A DNA stretch of 64,000 bases. Source: Axinella damicornis. Taxonomy: Eukaryota > Porifera > Demospongiae > Axinellida > Axinellidae. The position numbers were made by a program, and so were the translations under genes. The stretch covers positions 6,351,929-6,415,928 of the forward strand of contig OZ007513.1 of assembly GCA_963931865.1 (NCBI GenBank), given 5' to 3'. How positions within the stretch are numbered: the first letter of the stretch is position 1; the number at the start of each line of letters is the position of its first letter. This document shows positions 32,801-43,189 of the stretch, in pieces. The notes under the pieces are model-generated. The model searched no databases and was not told where the DNA came from. It saw only the letters and a list, made by a program, of their open reading frames with translations.

Positions 32801-32999
32801 TTTTTCACGTGCATTGCGGAACTGATGCAGACTGCGCATGCGTCAGCTTAATGCCCTGGCGCGGTGTGCGCAATGCCGCAATATTCACGGACTAGTGACG
32901 ATATACTAACGATATTTATAGGCCATCAATACTATCGTACGTACCGATACTATCGCCCAGCACTATTTGTACTATTAATATTAGCAGGGTGACATAGGC

Positions 33000-33850
33000 C
33001 GGCAGAACTGAAAGCAATGCTAAACATGCATATGATGTTTAATTTATCCCATTACCCAAGCAGCACTTTGGAATGCTGCTCATGTCTATCTTGTATGGTT
33101 TGCTGCCTACCTCTACCGTTGAGCCTCCCAAAATCCTTGATGTCAGTCCCCACCATGGCGAGTAGCCTGGCCTCATGCAAGCATTGGCATCAGGCTGTGC
33201 TGGACAGCCAATCAGCACTACAATCGTGCACTGATTGAACTTCTGAATCTGTTTGGTTGCAGGAGTATCTCAAAAAGATGCAAAGAAACCCACTGAAGTA
33301 AGTTGTCCAGTTAAAGCCATATATGGATATGGCTGCTGTTAGTCTCACTCCCAGACCCCCATGCGCGCATCTGGGCACGACACTATAGGCAGCTATGCAT
33401 TAGTCTTGTTCGAGTAGTCTATTCAGAGTAGTTTCAGTTGAGACTAGCCTCATTCCCAACTGTGAGTTGCTGCATAGGTGAATAAAAGCCGAGGCTGTTC
33501 AGTTGAATCTTCTTTTTCTCTTCCACCCCTTAGTTTGATCAGTGACTTCAATTGATGAATGAATTCACTACAGGAAATTTGACTTCATTTTTATTGTGTG
33601 CATATTGGAGGCGATTGCCTGGACACGGCTGCTGCCTTATATAATTGTAATGTTATGCACATGATTCCAGGATGATGTCATTAGCTGGAATCTGGAATTT
33701 GTAGAATCATACTACACTGTATAATCCTTTGTTGAGTGTATATGTACTCAACTTGTACAAATACTGTTCTCACTATTTACTTGAGCGGAATATTCACTCG
33801 GTTTTCAGCTTCATGGAATATAATATATTGGGTCCTGATATCCAACAGAG
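33000..33850 (+). other. Single-copy stretch, no gene confirmed
   Basis: A pyrimidine/AG acceptor at 33262 followed by EYLKKMQRNPLK and GTAAGT looks like a tiny exon, but no neighbouring exons were identified. A remnant of the CTCRTTCCCAGACC inverted-repeat family is at about 33340-33390. Confidence 0.3.
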
Positions 33851-33880
33851 TACTAGCTAGCTAGCTAGCTAGCTAGCTAG
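33849..33880 (+). repeat. (TAGC)n microsatellite
   Basis: About eight CTAG/TAGC units. Confidence 0.95.
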
Positions 33881-34155
33881 ATGTATTGGATTTTCACAAG
33901 GTTGAAACGTGACATAGTGCAGCCATAATATTATTATTGCCAGGACCAGGCAAGGCTCACTTGGAATCGAATTACCACAATAGCTGCTCATGCAACTACT
34001 GTAGCTGATAAACGTGCCAGACCTACAATAATTACTATGCTCTGAACAGCTCTTTATTTTGCCAGCATAATACTCTTATGCATGCTTCCACCATAATACG
34101 CTTCCACACTATTACTAATAGCCTTCCGGTAACATAATATAACACGTGTTTTCCG

Positions 34156-34169
34156 GTTGCCATAGCAAC
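34156..34169. promoter_or_regulatory. RFX X-box motif
   Basis: GTTGCCATAGCAAC is a 14-bp imperfect palindrome fitting the X-box bound by RFX factors (RYYNYYNNNRRNRAC form, both half-sites complete). X-boxes sit near the start of ciliary genes across animals. The dynein exons lie 2.2 kb downstream on the same strand, so a role in a ciliary promoter is a reasonable inference, not shown. Confidence 0.6.
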
Positions 34170-34245
34170 TAAGTAGTTAAATGGCGGCAGGCTATGTGTA
34201 TATGAAGCATTCTGAAACTGTTTCTACTACCCTGCATCGTGGCAG

Positions 34246-34352
34246 ATGAGCTCCACGTCTCGGAGCGCACCTGGCCGTCGGCCCTACTCGAAACAAGGAG
34301 ACGGTGTGGAGAAGTGTAGGAGTCCCCTTACCCGTAGCGCGCAGATCAGAGG
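34246..34352 (+). CDS. Candidate 5' coding exon downstream of the X-box
   Basis: ATG at 34246 opens MSSTSRSAPGRRPYSKQGDG and VEKCRSPLTRSAQIRG up to a GG|GTAACT donor. An earlier ATG at 34191 gives only 17 codons. It lies about 80 bp after the X-box. A basic, serine-rich start would suit a dynein stem N-terminus, but only 2 kb separates it from exons that correspond to about residue 950 of human DNAH1, so the intervening stem exons are missing if it belongs to that gene. Confidence 0.3.
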
Positions 34353-34472
34353 GTAACTTACTACTCTGAAAAATTGTGGGCAGTTGATGCCTAGCAGAAG
34401 ATTGGGGTAGGCTAAGCTAAAGATTGTTGCGGTGTATGTATGAATTGTGCCCTGTGTTGCTTACGTGCAGCT

Positions 34473-35190
34473 GAGTGTGCAACTGCCATATGCGTTCCAC
34501 TACCGCCATCTCGGCTGTGTGACGTAGGCAATCAGTGTGGCATGGTCTGCACTCCTATGAATACTACAGAGTTTACATGTACATAATACATATACTTGTA
34601 CATGTAGACCACACTGATTGCCTACGTCCGTGGTTACTAAATTACGGAACGGAATGGAACGGTTCCGCCTACTAAAATACGGAACACACGATAGCCAAGC
34701 TAGCATTTTGCAGCGCAGGCAAAGACAGGACGCTTGAAATCATGGTAAGACTTGCTTGTCATATTCTGTTGAGAAGAGAAGAGGTATACTTGGCCAACCT
34801 TGGGTCTCTGCGGAGGCTTCTCCGCGAGCGCATACTGAAAAAGCAATCACGCGCTGGAGAAAGCGAAGGGCTAGCTTGTTAGACTAGTGGAGGCTCATGG
34901 ATCACTCTCTCTGGATCTGGGAAGCTCTCTAAAAATTGTAAATGTAGTGCCTAATCTTTTCCTCACCACCATGAATGTGAGCGCATAATGCATTGCGCTG
35001 TGCCTGATGTTCCATTCCGTGCGTTCCGTATTTTAGTAGGTGGAACCGTTCCGTTCCGTCCCGTTCCGGATTTTAGTAACCACCCCTACATCATCCGAGT
35101 AGTCTCGTGCCCAGACCCCCATTGAGGGTCTGGGAACGAGACTAACTGCCGAGATGGCTGTAGTGGAACCCATATGGCAGTTGCGCACTC
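34473..35190. mobile_element. Nested inverted-repeat elements (three levels)
   Basis: Outer ends GTGCAACTGCCATATGNGTT (34477 and inverse near 35187) extend through CCACTACNGCCATCTCGGC. Inside are a hairpin at 34521-34628 (GACGTAGGCAATCAGTGTGG and inverse), a second element at 34630-35084 with about 55-bp ends (TACTAAATTACGGAACGG...), and a 45-bp palindrome at 35101-35145 (AGTCTCGTGCCCAGACCCCC and inverse). Confidence 0.75.
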
Positions 35191-35479
35191 TTATTGTTAT
35201 GAATTCTTGGTTTTGAGCTTCAACATGCCAACTGATGTGTAGCAAGGAGGGTGTCTGTGTGTGTGTGTGTGTGTGTGTGAATTTTCAACCCCTGAGTCAC
35301 TTAAGTTGTAGGCCTCGGGGACGTGCAGGATAGCGGAGAAGACAGTGCTCCCAGATATAGACACTCGAAGCACTCCTATCTTTCTAACTCCCCAAGTGTA
35401 GCTTGGCTTCTTGTTGGCCTTCAGTCCCAGGCCATGTTGGCATGGGAATGCATGAGGCTGTAGAGGTTAGGAATGTCAA

Positions 35480-35876
35480 ACACACCTCCAGCACAGTGCA
35501 TAGTCACGTGCGTACAAACTGTGTCCAATCTCCTCTGGTACATCACTTTGCCCACAACTCACTGTGGTGAATACCTGAAGCACTAGAGTGTACCTGTGAG
35601 TGTCTCTGCCAAAATACGGCAACATTTCGCTCCCCGATACTGACCTGGAGACCCTGGTCGACATTCAGTGATATTCCCTGGTGCTTGAATCAGCCACGGT
35701 GACAAAAAGCGAGCCTGCAGTAGAGGGATCATGAGGCTTCCCGAAAATGTAAAAATCTCGGAGGAAGTTCCTTCAGAGAAGAAGCGGTGAGTGTCGTATG
35801 AGAATACATCAATTTGTCCGATCATACCTTGGTCCGAAAATGAGATTTGGCTGGCTGTAGTTCCAGAACCAAGCAA
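35480..35876 (-). pseudogene. Possible decayed PEBP-like exon
   Basis: On the minus strand, overlapping open frames contain SLFVTVADSSTREYH, then a TGA, then further on LPYFGRDTHRYTLVLQVF. PEBP-family proteins have YTLV-VDPDAPSR---HW followed by GTHRY-FLLF in this order; here the stop sits where the HW tryptophan would be. Frame upstream is also broken. The match is from motif memory only and could be wrong; the region is not duplicated in the window. Confidence 0.3.
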
Positions 35877-35919
35877 TAGAGAATCACCAAATTTTCAAAT
35901 CAAAGTGCGATGGGTCTGT

Positions 35920-36010
35920 AGCATTGTGTGTTTGTGTGTGTGGGTTTGTTTGTGTGTGTGCGTGTGTATGTAAATTGTTTTTGATTTGTGTGTGTGTGTG
36001 TGTACGTATG
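35920..36010 (+). repeat. (GT)n-rich tract
   Basis: Interrupted GT repeats with TTTGTTTGTGT. Short HTHT/CVCV ORFs are artefacts. Confidence 0.9.
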
Positions 36011-36384
36011 TGTGCAGAGGAGGGAGGACATGACATCGCGTCTTGACAAAATCACGTGGTTAGTTATCATTCCTAGCATTCTTGAATAAAATGTGTGCTC
36101 GGTCATAGCAGTGGACTACACCAGGGCACTCGATCTGTAAATACTCTACTGAGAATCAGTGTACTGCGACTGCAAAATTGGCAGAGGGCGCCCCAACTAT
36201 ATCGCAGTGCAAGTGTACAGCCTATACTTACGAACTCACTGATTCGCAATTAAAAGTGTATCACATGATCGTGTCCTCCCTCCTCCGGTGTGTGTGTGTT
36301 TGGGTGGGCTCTATTTAGACTTATGCATATGTGTGAGCCTGTCATGTAGGATTTCTGTTGAGTATCTGTCCCCTCTGCTGTCAG

Positions 36385-36530
36385 GTACGGCACTTCGTTG
36401 AGCAGAACAACGTCTAGTCTCATTCCCAGACCCTCATACTCGCAAAAGGAGAGGTACGCTGGCATGGCCTTGCCGTATTGTGGAACAGACGGAGTGCCAG
36501 CTAGAACTGTTGAATATGCCTGTCACACAG
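36385..36530 (+). pseudogene. Dynein heavy chain (DNAH1-like) stem exon, interrupted
   Basis: The 3' end reads TECQLELLNMPVTQ in phase with the next exon's YDEVGKLL, matching the DNAH1-type sequence ...LPITNYDKL. The 5' part after the acceptor TGTCAG reads VRHFVEQNNV then hits TAG. Between them lies CTAGTCTCATTCCCAGACCC, the end of an inverted-repeat element family seen at 33340 and 35101, so a MITE remnant probably split the exon. Confidence 0.6.
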
Positions 36531-36823
36531 GTATGTGTGTGTGTGTGTGTGAGTGCAGGTGTATGTGCATATGTGTGTGCATACTTGCGTGTGTGTGTGT
36601 GTGTGTGTGCATGTGCATGTGTGTGTACATGCATGTGTATAATATATGTGCAAACCATTTGTATAATACATAATATGTACAATACAAATGGTTTGCACAT
36701 ATATTACGTGTGCTCCCTTTTTTCTTCTTCCTCCTCCTCTTCCTTCTTCCCTTCCCCCTCCCCCTCCACCCCTCCTCCTCCTCCCTCCCCTCATCTTCTT
36801 CCCCCACTCTCAACCCTCCTCAG
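36531..36823 (+). other. Intron: (GT)n, inverted repeat and pyrimidine tract
   Basis: After a GT repeat there is a short hairpin, TATATGTGCAAACCATTTGT (36643) with its inverse at 36683-36704, then a CCTCCTCCC tract leading to the acceptor CCTCAG. Confidence 0.75.
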
Positions 36824-37010
36824 TATGACGAAGTTGGCAAGCTGCTGTGTGACTTTGACCCCTACAAGAACCTCTGGGTGACGGTGGCTGATTGGCTGAA
36901 GTGGCATGAGACGTGGATGAATGACTCCCTCATCAACATCGACCCAGAGCTGCTGGCTACCAACGTCAGCAATGCCTTCAAGGCCATGCGCAAGAGTGCC
37001 AAACACTCAG
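36824..37010 (+). pseudogene. Dynein heavy chain (DNAH1-like) linker exon, open
   Basis: Reads YDEVGKLLCDFDPYKNLWVT, VADWLKWHETWMNDSLINID, PELLATNVSNAFKAMRKSAK, HSG up to G|GTAAGT. The pattern Y--L---------LW----DW------WM-D-L--ID-E-L---V--A-K-M is the start of the dynein linker. The exon is open. Joined to the next exon by the visible splice sites, the frame is off by one base, so either a boundary is misplaced or a base has been lost. Confidence 0.85.
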
Positions 37011-37140
37011 GTAAGTGACGTCTAAGTTATTTCGAATGTCTGTAAAGATACATCTGTAAGATAGACTGTTCCTGTGAAGAGCCTTCATTGGTGCTGCATA
37101 CCAGAATTCCTACTTATCATTTGCCCTGCGCAATCTCTCT

Positions 37141-37166
37141 CCCCCCCCCCCCCCCCCCCCCCCCCC
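37141..37166 (+). repeat. Poly-C tract
   Basis: About 26 consecutive C within the dynein intron, followed by CCCT-rich sequence. Confidence 0.95.
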
Positions 37167-37328
37167 TTCTCCTCTCCCTCCCTTCTTTCCCTCCCTCCTC
37201 CCCTCCCTCCCTCTAAACCCACCCTTCTCCTCTGCTTTATGCCTGTCTTGTTATGATATTCATTGCAATTGCTAGTGACTCCCAATATTGCACACCACAT
37301 AAGTCATCCAAATGGTGTACTATTTCAG

Positions 37329-37443
37329 GCTCATCCGTGGATGTCTGGATGTCTGCCAGAAGATCGAGGAACAGACCGAGGACTTCCAGCCGCACACCCC
37401 CCTCATCCAGGCACTCAGGAACCCCAGCATGCATGAGGAACAG
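37329..37443 (+). pseudogene. Dynein heavy chain (DNAH1-like) linker exon with probable 4-bp duplication
   Basis: Reads LIRGCLDVCQKIEEQTEDFQ, PHTPLIQALRNPSM, closely matching family IEEFKPYIPLIQGLRNPGMR. After SM the text CATGCATGAGG carries an apparent extra CATG; removing it in thought gives RNR, as the family requires, ending in phase with the next exon's RHW. As it stands the frame changes there. Confidence 0.75.
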
Positions 37444-37539
37444 GTCTGTGCCTTGTCTGGCTAGTGCAGTAAACCTGTACGGGTACCACATCTGAACACT
37501 CAACCTGGACTTTGTGTCACCTCATACCTCCCTCCCCCT

Positions 37540-38308
37540 ACCCCCTTGTCCCTCCCTCCCTCCCTCCATCCCTCTCACTTCCCCGCCCCCTCCACCTACC
37601 CCTCTTCTTCCTCCCTCCCTCCTTCCCTCCCTCCCTCCCTCCCTCCCTCCCTCCCTCCCTCCCTCCCTCCCTCCCTCCCTCTCCCTCCCTCCCTCTCCCT
37701 CCCTCCCTCCCTCCCTCCCTCCCTCCCTCCCTCCCACCCTCCCTCTCTCCCTCCCTCTGTCGACCCCTCCCTCCTTCCCTCCCTCCCTTCCTCCCTCCCT
37801 CCCTCCCTCCCTCCCTCCCTCTCTCCCTCCCTCCCTCCCTCCCTCCCTCTCTCCCTCCCTCCCTCCTTCCCTCCCTCTCTCCCTCCCTCCCTCTCCCTCC
37901 CTCTCCCTCCCTCCCTCCCTCCCTCCCTCCCTCCCACCCTCCCTCTCTCCCTCCCTCTGTCGATCCCTCCCTCCCTCCCTCCCTCCCTTCCTCCCTCCCT
38001 CCCTCCCTCTCTCCCTCCCTCCCTCCCTCCCTCTCTCCCTCCCTCCCTCCCTCCCTCCCTCCCTCCCCCCCTCCCTCCCTCTCCCTCCCTCTCCATCCCT
38101 CCCTCCCTCCCACCCCCCCTCTCTCCCTCCCTCTGTCGATCCCTCCCTCCTTCCCTCCCTCCCTCCCTCCCTCCCTCCCTCCCTCTCTCCCTCCCTCCCT
38201 CCCTCCCTCCCTCCCTCCCTCCCTCCCTCCCTCCCTCCCTCCCTCTCCCTCTCTCCCTCCCTCTCTCCCTCCGTCGATCCCTCCCTCCCTCCCTCCCTCC
38301 CTCTCTCC
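37540..38308 (+). repeat. Long (CCCT)n tract with higher-order structure
   Basis: About 770 bp of CCCT/CTCT repeats immediately before a dynein acceptor. Punctuating motifs CTCTGTCGAYCC recur at about 37759, 37960, 38135 and 38273, giving blocks of roughly 140-200 bp. All long PSLPPSLPP and GREGGREGG frames here, up to 285 codons, are translations of the repeat and not genes. Homopurine-homopyrimidine mirror symmetry could allow triplex DNA. Confidence 0.97.
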
Positions 38309-38310
38309 AG

Positions 38311-38455
38311 GCACTGACAGCAGCTGTCAACAGAGCTAGGGGTGGTAGTTCAACCCAAAGCCTTCTCCAAGTGTCTGGAAATGGGTCTGCAGAACCACGT
38401 TGAGATTATCTCCAAAGTGGCTGAGGTTGCAGGAAAGGAGTTCTCCAATGAGCAA
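38311..38455 (+). pseudogene. Dynein heavy chain (DNAH1-like) linker exon with W-to-stop change
   Basis: The exon opens GCACTGACAGCAG, giving (R)H, TGA at 38315-38317, then QQLSTELGVVVQPKAFSKCL, EMGLQNHVEIISKVAEVAGK, EFSNEQ up to CAA|GTGAGT. The family has RHW before this segment, so TGG has become TGA. About 70 residues expected between here and the exon at 38784 are not found in the 330-bp gap, implying at least one lost exon. Confidence 0.82.
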
Positions 38456-38783
38456 GTGAGTGGCGGAATGGTCATTGGCAGTGAAACGGGAAATGCATTG
38501 CATATCCTAGTGTGCCCAAGCCGACTAGCTGGTTTGTAAGTTTCTCTGCAAGCTTAAGACTAGTAATAACTATTGATGAGTGGTAGAATGTCATCACTAG
38601 CACAATCACTTCATGATCACTGACATCACGTTGGCGCCCATGTGTGCTAGTATCTGGAGCTGCCAGCTGGATGGTCTGTGGTCATCCATGTATGTCAGTA
38701 ACATTTCCGGATGGCCACCATGTCCTAGATCCGTGGATGCCACAGTTACTGTCCCCATTTGACATGCTCACACACTCACACAG
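38456..38783 (+). other. Dynein intron, expected exon absent; start of duplicated block
   Basis: The duplicated block begins at 38609 within this intron. No match to the dynein segment that should follow EFSNEQ was found on either strand. Confidence 0.5.
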
Positions 38784-38947
38784 GATGTGATGGAGGAGTG
38801 GGCGTTGTGCCAGCGGTCCTGGCTCTACCTGGAGCCCATCTTCAGCTCAGAGGACATCATGCGACATCTGCCTGTCGAGAGCAAGTGTACCAGACCATGG
38901 ACTGCATTTGGAGGAATAGCATGGCATCTGCACAGCAGGACCCCATG
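38784..38947 (+). pseudogene. Dynein heavy chain (DNAH1-like) linker exon, frameshifted, copy 2
   Basis: Identical in coding content to 176-339, including the missing base between VESK and YQTM. In this copy the preceding linker exons (36824 onward) are visible, confirming order along the gene. Confidence 0.88.
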
Positions 38948-39519
38948 GTGAGCAGATGCCAGGCTGTGTACATGTACAGTACAGATCACACGTAAGGTAA
39001 CAAATTCGCGCGTGTAGCGTGGGGTTTACTCGCGAGTGACAAGTAGTGAACTCGCGAGGACTCACGTGTGGTGCCACGAGGACTCGCGAGTAATTATTGC
39101 GAGCGAGTGCGCACGAGAACATACACAGTACTGGATCGCACAAAGAACAAAATAAGCACTTGAACACTGTACAAAGACAAAGAAATAAACAAAACTACAT
39201 CAAACCGTTTCCAATTTCAGTGAAGAATTTATAATTCTGGTTTATGGATTGAAAGGTTGCCATAAATTAGTAATTTTGATCCGTAATGGTGTATGACATT
39301 GTACACAAGAGCATAACTAAGTAATTGTATAAATAGGTCTTAGTCTTCTGAAGTGCTATTTTCGCCTTCTTCTTCTAGTGTCTCTTCCTCTTGTATTCTG
39401 AGTAGAATCTGGTCCTGCCCAATTAAGAGTGCGTTGCGCTCAAGTTTCAACATTGCAGAGATGTTTTCTGTTCCTATCAGGGGAAATAAAAGTTATTATA
39501 CAAGTGCATTGATAGATAC

Positions 39520-40094
39520 TAGCCTCGTTCCCAGGCCGTCTGCCAGTTGCACGCGCATCGCATACGTGACCTTTGAACCCTTGTCAGATAGCTGGCAGAA
39601 GGCCTGGTACCACTCCTACGTCATTTACAAGTTAAGTGGACACGGTTGTGACGTAGGTGGACACGATTTCATGTAAAATGGCGGCGTGCCAGAAGTTCAC
39701 GGGCTAACGGCAGGTTTCCTAGCGAGTTATTGTTGGCTTTTACGCTACCGTGGTGGACCACTGGAGGCGTCAGGTATGGAACTCCTTGTTGTACGGTTGT
39801 AGTAGCCTAGGTAACTACAATAGCTTACCTCTTGGTAAGACTTACGCCTGAGTAGTCAAACGTTAGTGCATGCTGTATTCCCATTAGCGCTGAGTTGGCA
39901 TCAAGTTGCTGTCTTCGTGGTATCAATATAAACTCGAAAGCATACTTGTAGTCGAGTAGCTTCAAAAACCGTGTCCACTTTGCTTGTAAATGACGTAGGA
40001 GTGGTACCAGGCCTTCTGCCAGCTATCTGACAAGGGTTCAAAGGTCACGTATGCGATGCGCGCGCGACTGGCAGACGGCCTGGGAACGAGGCTA
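39520..40094. mobile_element. 575-bp inverted-repeat element with 9-bp target duplication (Mutator-like)
   Basis: Ends TAGCCTCGTTCCCAGGCCGT with inverted arms over 100 bp long, nearly identical. It is flanked by a perfect GATAGATAC duplication (39511-39519, 40095-40103), and copy 1 keeps the empty site at 886-894. A 9-bp duplication with long TIRs fits non-autonomous Mutator-like elements. Short hairpins of related sequence (CTCGTTCCCAGACC) are at 33340, 35101 and 36414. Confidence 0.9.
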
Positions 40095-40127
40095 GATAGA
40101 TACTACATCCCAACTATGAAATTTCAA

Positions 40128-41305
40128 TTGGCACATCAGTCAATTAAGCCAATACTACATTGGTCGATTTGAGCCAATACTGCATTGGAACATTGAAATT
40201 TCAATGGGCACGCTCAATTTGAGCCAATGAGTAATAATATTATTAGTCGATTTGAGCCAATACTGCATTGGAACATTGAAATTTCAATGGGCACGTTGGT
40301 CAATTTGAGCCAATACTGCATTGAAACATTGAGATTTCAATGGGCACGTTGGGCCAACACTGCATTGCAAAATTGAAATTTCAATGGGCACGTTGGGCCA
40401 ACACTACATTGCAAAATTGAAATTTCAATGGGCACGCTGGTGGATTTGAGCCAATACTGCATTGGTACATTGAAATTTCAATGGGCATGTTGGGCCAACA
40501 CTACATTGCCAAATTGAAATTTCAATGGGCATGCTGGTCGATTTCAGCCAATACTACATTGGAAAATAAAAGTTTCAATGGGCACGCTGGTCGATTTGAG
40601 CCAACACTACATTGCAAAATTGAAATTTCAATGGGCACGTTGGTCGATTTGAGCCAATACTGCATTGGAACATTGAAATTTCAATGGGCACGTTGGGCCA
40701 ACACTACATTGCAAAATTGAAATTTCAATGAGCACGCTGGTCGATTTCAGCCAATACTACTTTGGAGAATTGAAATTTCAATGGGCACGTTGGTCGATTT
40801 CAGCCAATACTACATTGCAAAATTGAAATTTCAATGGGCACGCTGGTCGATTTGAACCAATACTGCATTGGAACATTGAAATTTCAATGGGCACGTTGGG
40901 CCAACACTACATTGCAAAATTGAAATTTCAATGGGCACGCTGGTCGATTTCAGCCAATACTACATATCAAAATTGAAATTTCAATGGGCACGCTGTTCGA
41001 TTTGAACCAATACTGCATTGGAACATTGAAATTTCAATGGGCACGTTGGGCCAATACTACATTGCAAAATTGAAATTTCAATGGGCACGCTGGTCGATTT
41101 CAGCCAATACTACATTGGAAAATAAAAATTTCAATGGGCATGCTGGTCGATTTGAGCCAACACTACATTGCAAAATTGAAATTTCAATGGGCACGTTGGT
41201 CGATTTGAGCCAATACTGCATTGGAACATTGAAATTTCAATGGGCACGTTGGTCGATTTGAGCCAATACTGCATTGAAACATTGAGATTTCAATGGAAAC
41301 ATTGG
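40128..41305 (+). repeat. Minisatellite with core ATTGAAATTTCAAT, family 1, copy 2
   Basis: Uninterrupted version of 945-1631/2621-3090, with more units. Unit order differs from copy 1, as expected for unequal exchange. Confidence 0.9.
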
Positions 41306-41357
41306 TCGATTTGAAGGTTGCAACATACCATTCAGTGGGTCAAACTCCAGTGTCCAT

Positions 41358-41762
41358 TCACCCATCGATGTAATGTGATGTAAATTGTTTAGTCAGGTAC
41401 TCGAAGTAGGCGCATAAACCACCAGTGAACAGGTTTGATGAAGTTTGCGTCAACTGTGCCTTGACCACCTCCACACCAGCAATCCCCACAGCAACTGGAG
41501 TAACCACATCTGCAAGAATGCCTCTTCCTGAGAAGAAAGCACAAATCTGAAACTCATGCATGGAAGCAATCAGAAAATGTTTGTACTCCAAATTTGTCAT
41601 ACAAACCTGATTGCTTGGAGTTTGTGTCATTCCAGTATGCCACTTCACTGTGAAGCCCTTCCTCACCGTAGAGCTCAAGGAGGTTTGATAGCTCTCCAGC
41701 TCAGGTGAATGCAAAAATGACATAGCCTGTCTGGCTAGCACCCCGGTTAACTGCTCGGACAA
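41358..41762 (-). CDS. Unrecognised 134-residue minus-strand frame in the 6.6-kb element
   Basis: Open from an ATG at 41762 (MSEQLTGVLARQAMSF) to a stop after FTSHYIDG. A good acceptor-like site (TTTTGGTGTAG on the minus strand) lies just upstream, so it may be an exon whose true start is earlier. The copy 1 counterpart is broken by small indels. I do not recognise a domain; a role in the host element is only a guess. Confidence 0.4.
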   Translation of the reverse strand: MSEQLTGVLARQAMSFLHSPELESYQTSLSSTVRKGFTVKWHTGMTQTPSNQVCMTNLEYKHFLIASMHEFQICAFFSGRGILADVVTPVAVGIAGVEVVKAQLTQTSSNLFTGGLCAYFEYLTKQFTSHYIDG

Positions 41763-41837
41763 GTCTCAGTAATTGCATCACCTACACCAAAAGATTACTG
41801 TATCAAACTCTGTGCAAGTAGTTGTTCTATATATATA

Positions 41838-42473
41838 CGAGGGGCAACCGCACTCCTGGTAGCCGCGGGTAAACGGTAGCACAAGCTAAGTGTGACAGTT
41901 CGTTCCAATTATCACACATCACGTGAGTACCATGATAGCTATATACAGGGAAGATCAGAAATTATATAGTTCTCTCAACTCTCAAGTACCATTCATAGCC
42001 GCGTTGCAACCCTGCCGCGCTGTAGCGCGAGCGCAAGCTGCAATTTGTTCCAATTAACGTACATGCCATGTGGCAACCACGCTCAGTCGATCGTGAGCAA
42101 TGGCGACCAAAAGGAAGACAAGACATTATTACAGCACTCACAACGTAGCCAGCACGGTGAGTTTTAGCATGTCAGCGATAGCGATCGCGGCTGTGTGGTC
42201 AAAATCTTTGTAGCGCCTTCGTAAGACTGTACTGGCAACCAACGTCGAAGACAGCGATCGAGCAATGGCGGCCGACGGCACGACAAAAGCGCTTGTATCT
42301 CCGCCACCAAGGTGAGTTTCAGCGCAATTATTTTGATTTTATGTCACTGCATCATAGCGATCACGACGGTGTAGTCAGGATCTTTGTAGGCCATTCCGAA
42401 GTAGTCAAACGTTTATTACATTATTTAATTATTTACATTACGCGGCATAATTTTTCCTATACCAGGAGTGTAA
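41838..42473 (+). mobile_element. ACTCCTGGTAG-family element (copy 2 only)
   Basis: Starts GAGGGGCAACCGCACTCCTGGTAG inside a TA repeat and ends ACCAGGAGTGTAATATAG. Copy 1 has an uninterrupted TA run at 3600-3620. The inserted member is of the long type seen at 30395. Confidence 0.85.
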
Positions 42474-42869
42474 TATAGTGTATGTGAACCAACAGTTTTA
42501 GCATACGTAAACTCGTACCTCTTGTTTGCTATGGCCAGCAAGTTGCATTATCACCAGAGGAAAACCAGAGAACTGGGGGGTGAAGGTAGCAATTCCCTGG
42601 TATGTGATATCCTGGCTGAAACCACATATGGAACCACTGCACAATCACTCCCATCCCCACATTTTTCGATTTCGAAAAGCTTCTGATAGGTGTTGCTACA
42701 TGCAATACAAACAGTGGCGCCACTCCGAATGGGAACCTCCTTCCCGTCATGGGATTAAGATCTTAAAGGTATGCAAAGTAACAAGATTCTATTTAATACA
42801 CATCCATCCTATTGCACTGTGTTTGCTTCTTCATGGTGTCTTCCTTTTACTTGTGTCCTTTTGCTATAG

Positions 42870-43156
42870 TCATCTCCTATAGCTACAGGAGCTCCCCCCT
42901 TTGTTGCGGCCAACACAGCTAAGGTGGATCTACCCTCTCTGAAAGCAGCTCTACCAAAGTATTCTACCTCAGGACTGGGTACAATCACGATGCAATGGTG
43001 GACTGCATTCATCGAGATGCTGGAGGCAAACATGGCAGTAGAGAAGGAGAGCTCTCAAACCTGGCTGCTCACAGAGCTGCTGGAACTCAAGAAATCTGCT
43101 CAGCCCAGTACAGTTGAGACAGCATTGATACCAGAACAGCTGTCCCACATGCGGGT

Positions 43157-43157
<1 letters not shown>
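42870..43157 (+). other. Exon-like open frame in the element, copy 2
   Basis: Counterpart of 4012-4313; a 6-nt difference removes two codons (CT of STCTSG). Its 3' end runs into a poly-G tract. Confidence 0.35.

Positions 43158-43188
<31 letters not shown>
43158..43188 (+). repeat. Poly-G tract
   Basis: About 31 G where copy 1 has only six (4301-4306): an extreme length difference. Confidence 0.95.

Positions 43189-43189
<1 letters not shown>

Larger units (their letters stand above)
31047..32964. mobile_element. AGTGCTGGGCRATA-ended element holding two nested ACTCCTGGTAG elements
   Basis: Left end AGTGCTGGGCAATA and right end inverse AGTGCTGGGCGATA. Inside are two inverted ACTCCTGGTAG elements (31195-31895 and 31900-32487). 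Termini of this GTGCTGGGC type are widespread in animal DNA transposons; superfamily not assigned. Confidence 0.6.

Noticed and set aside
37512..38403. ORFs up to 285 codons on both strands (PSLPPSLPP, GREGGREGG)
   Set aside because: Translations of the CCCT microsatellite in all frames; no start context, splice support or complexity.
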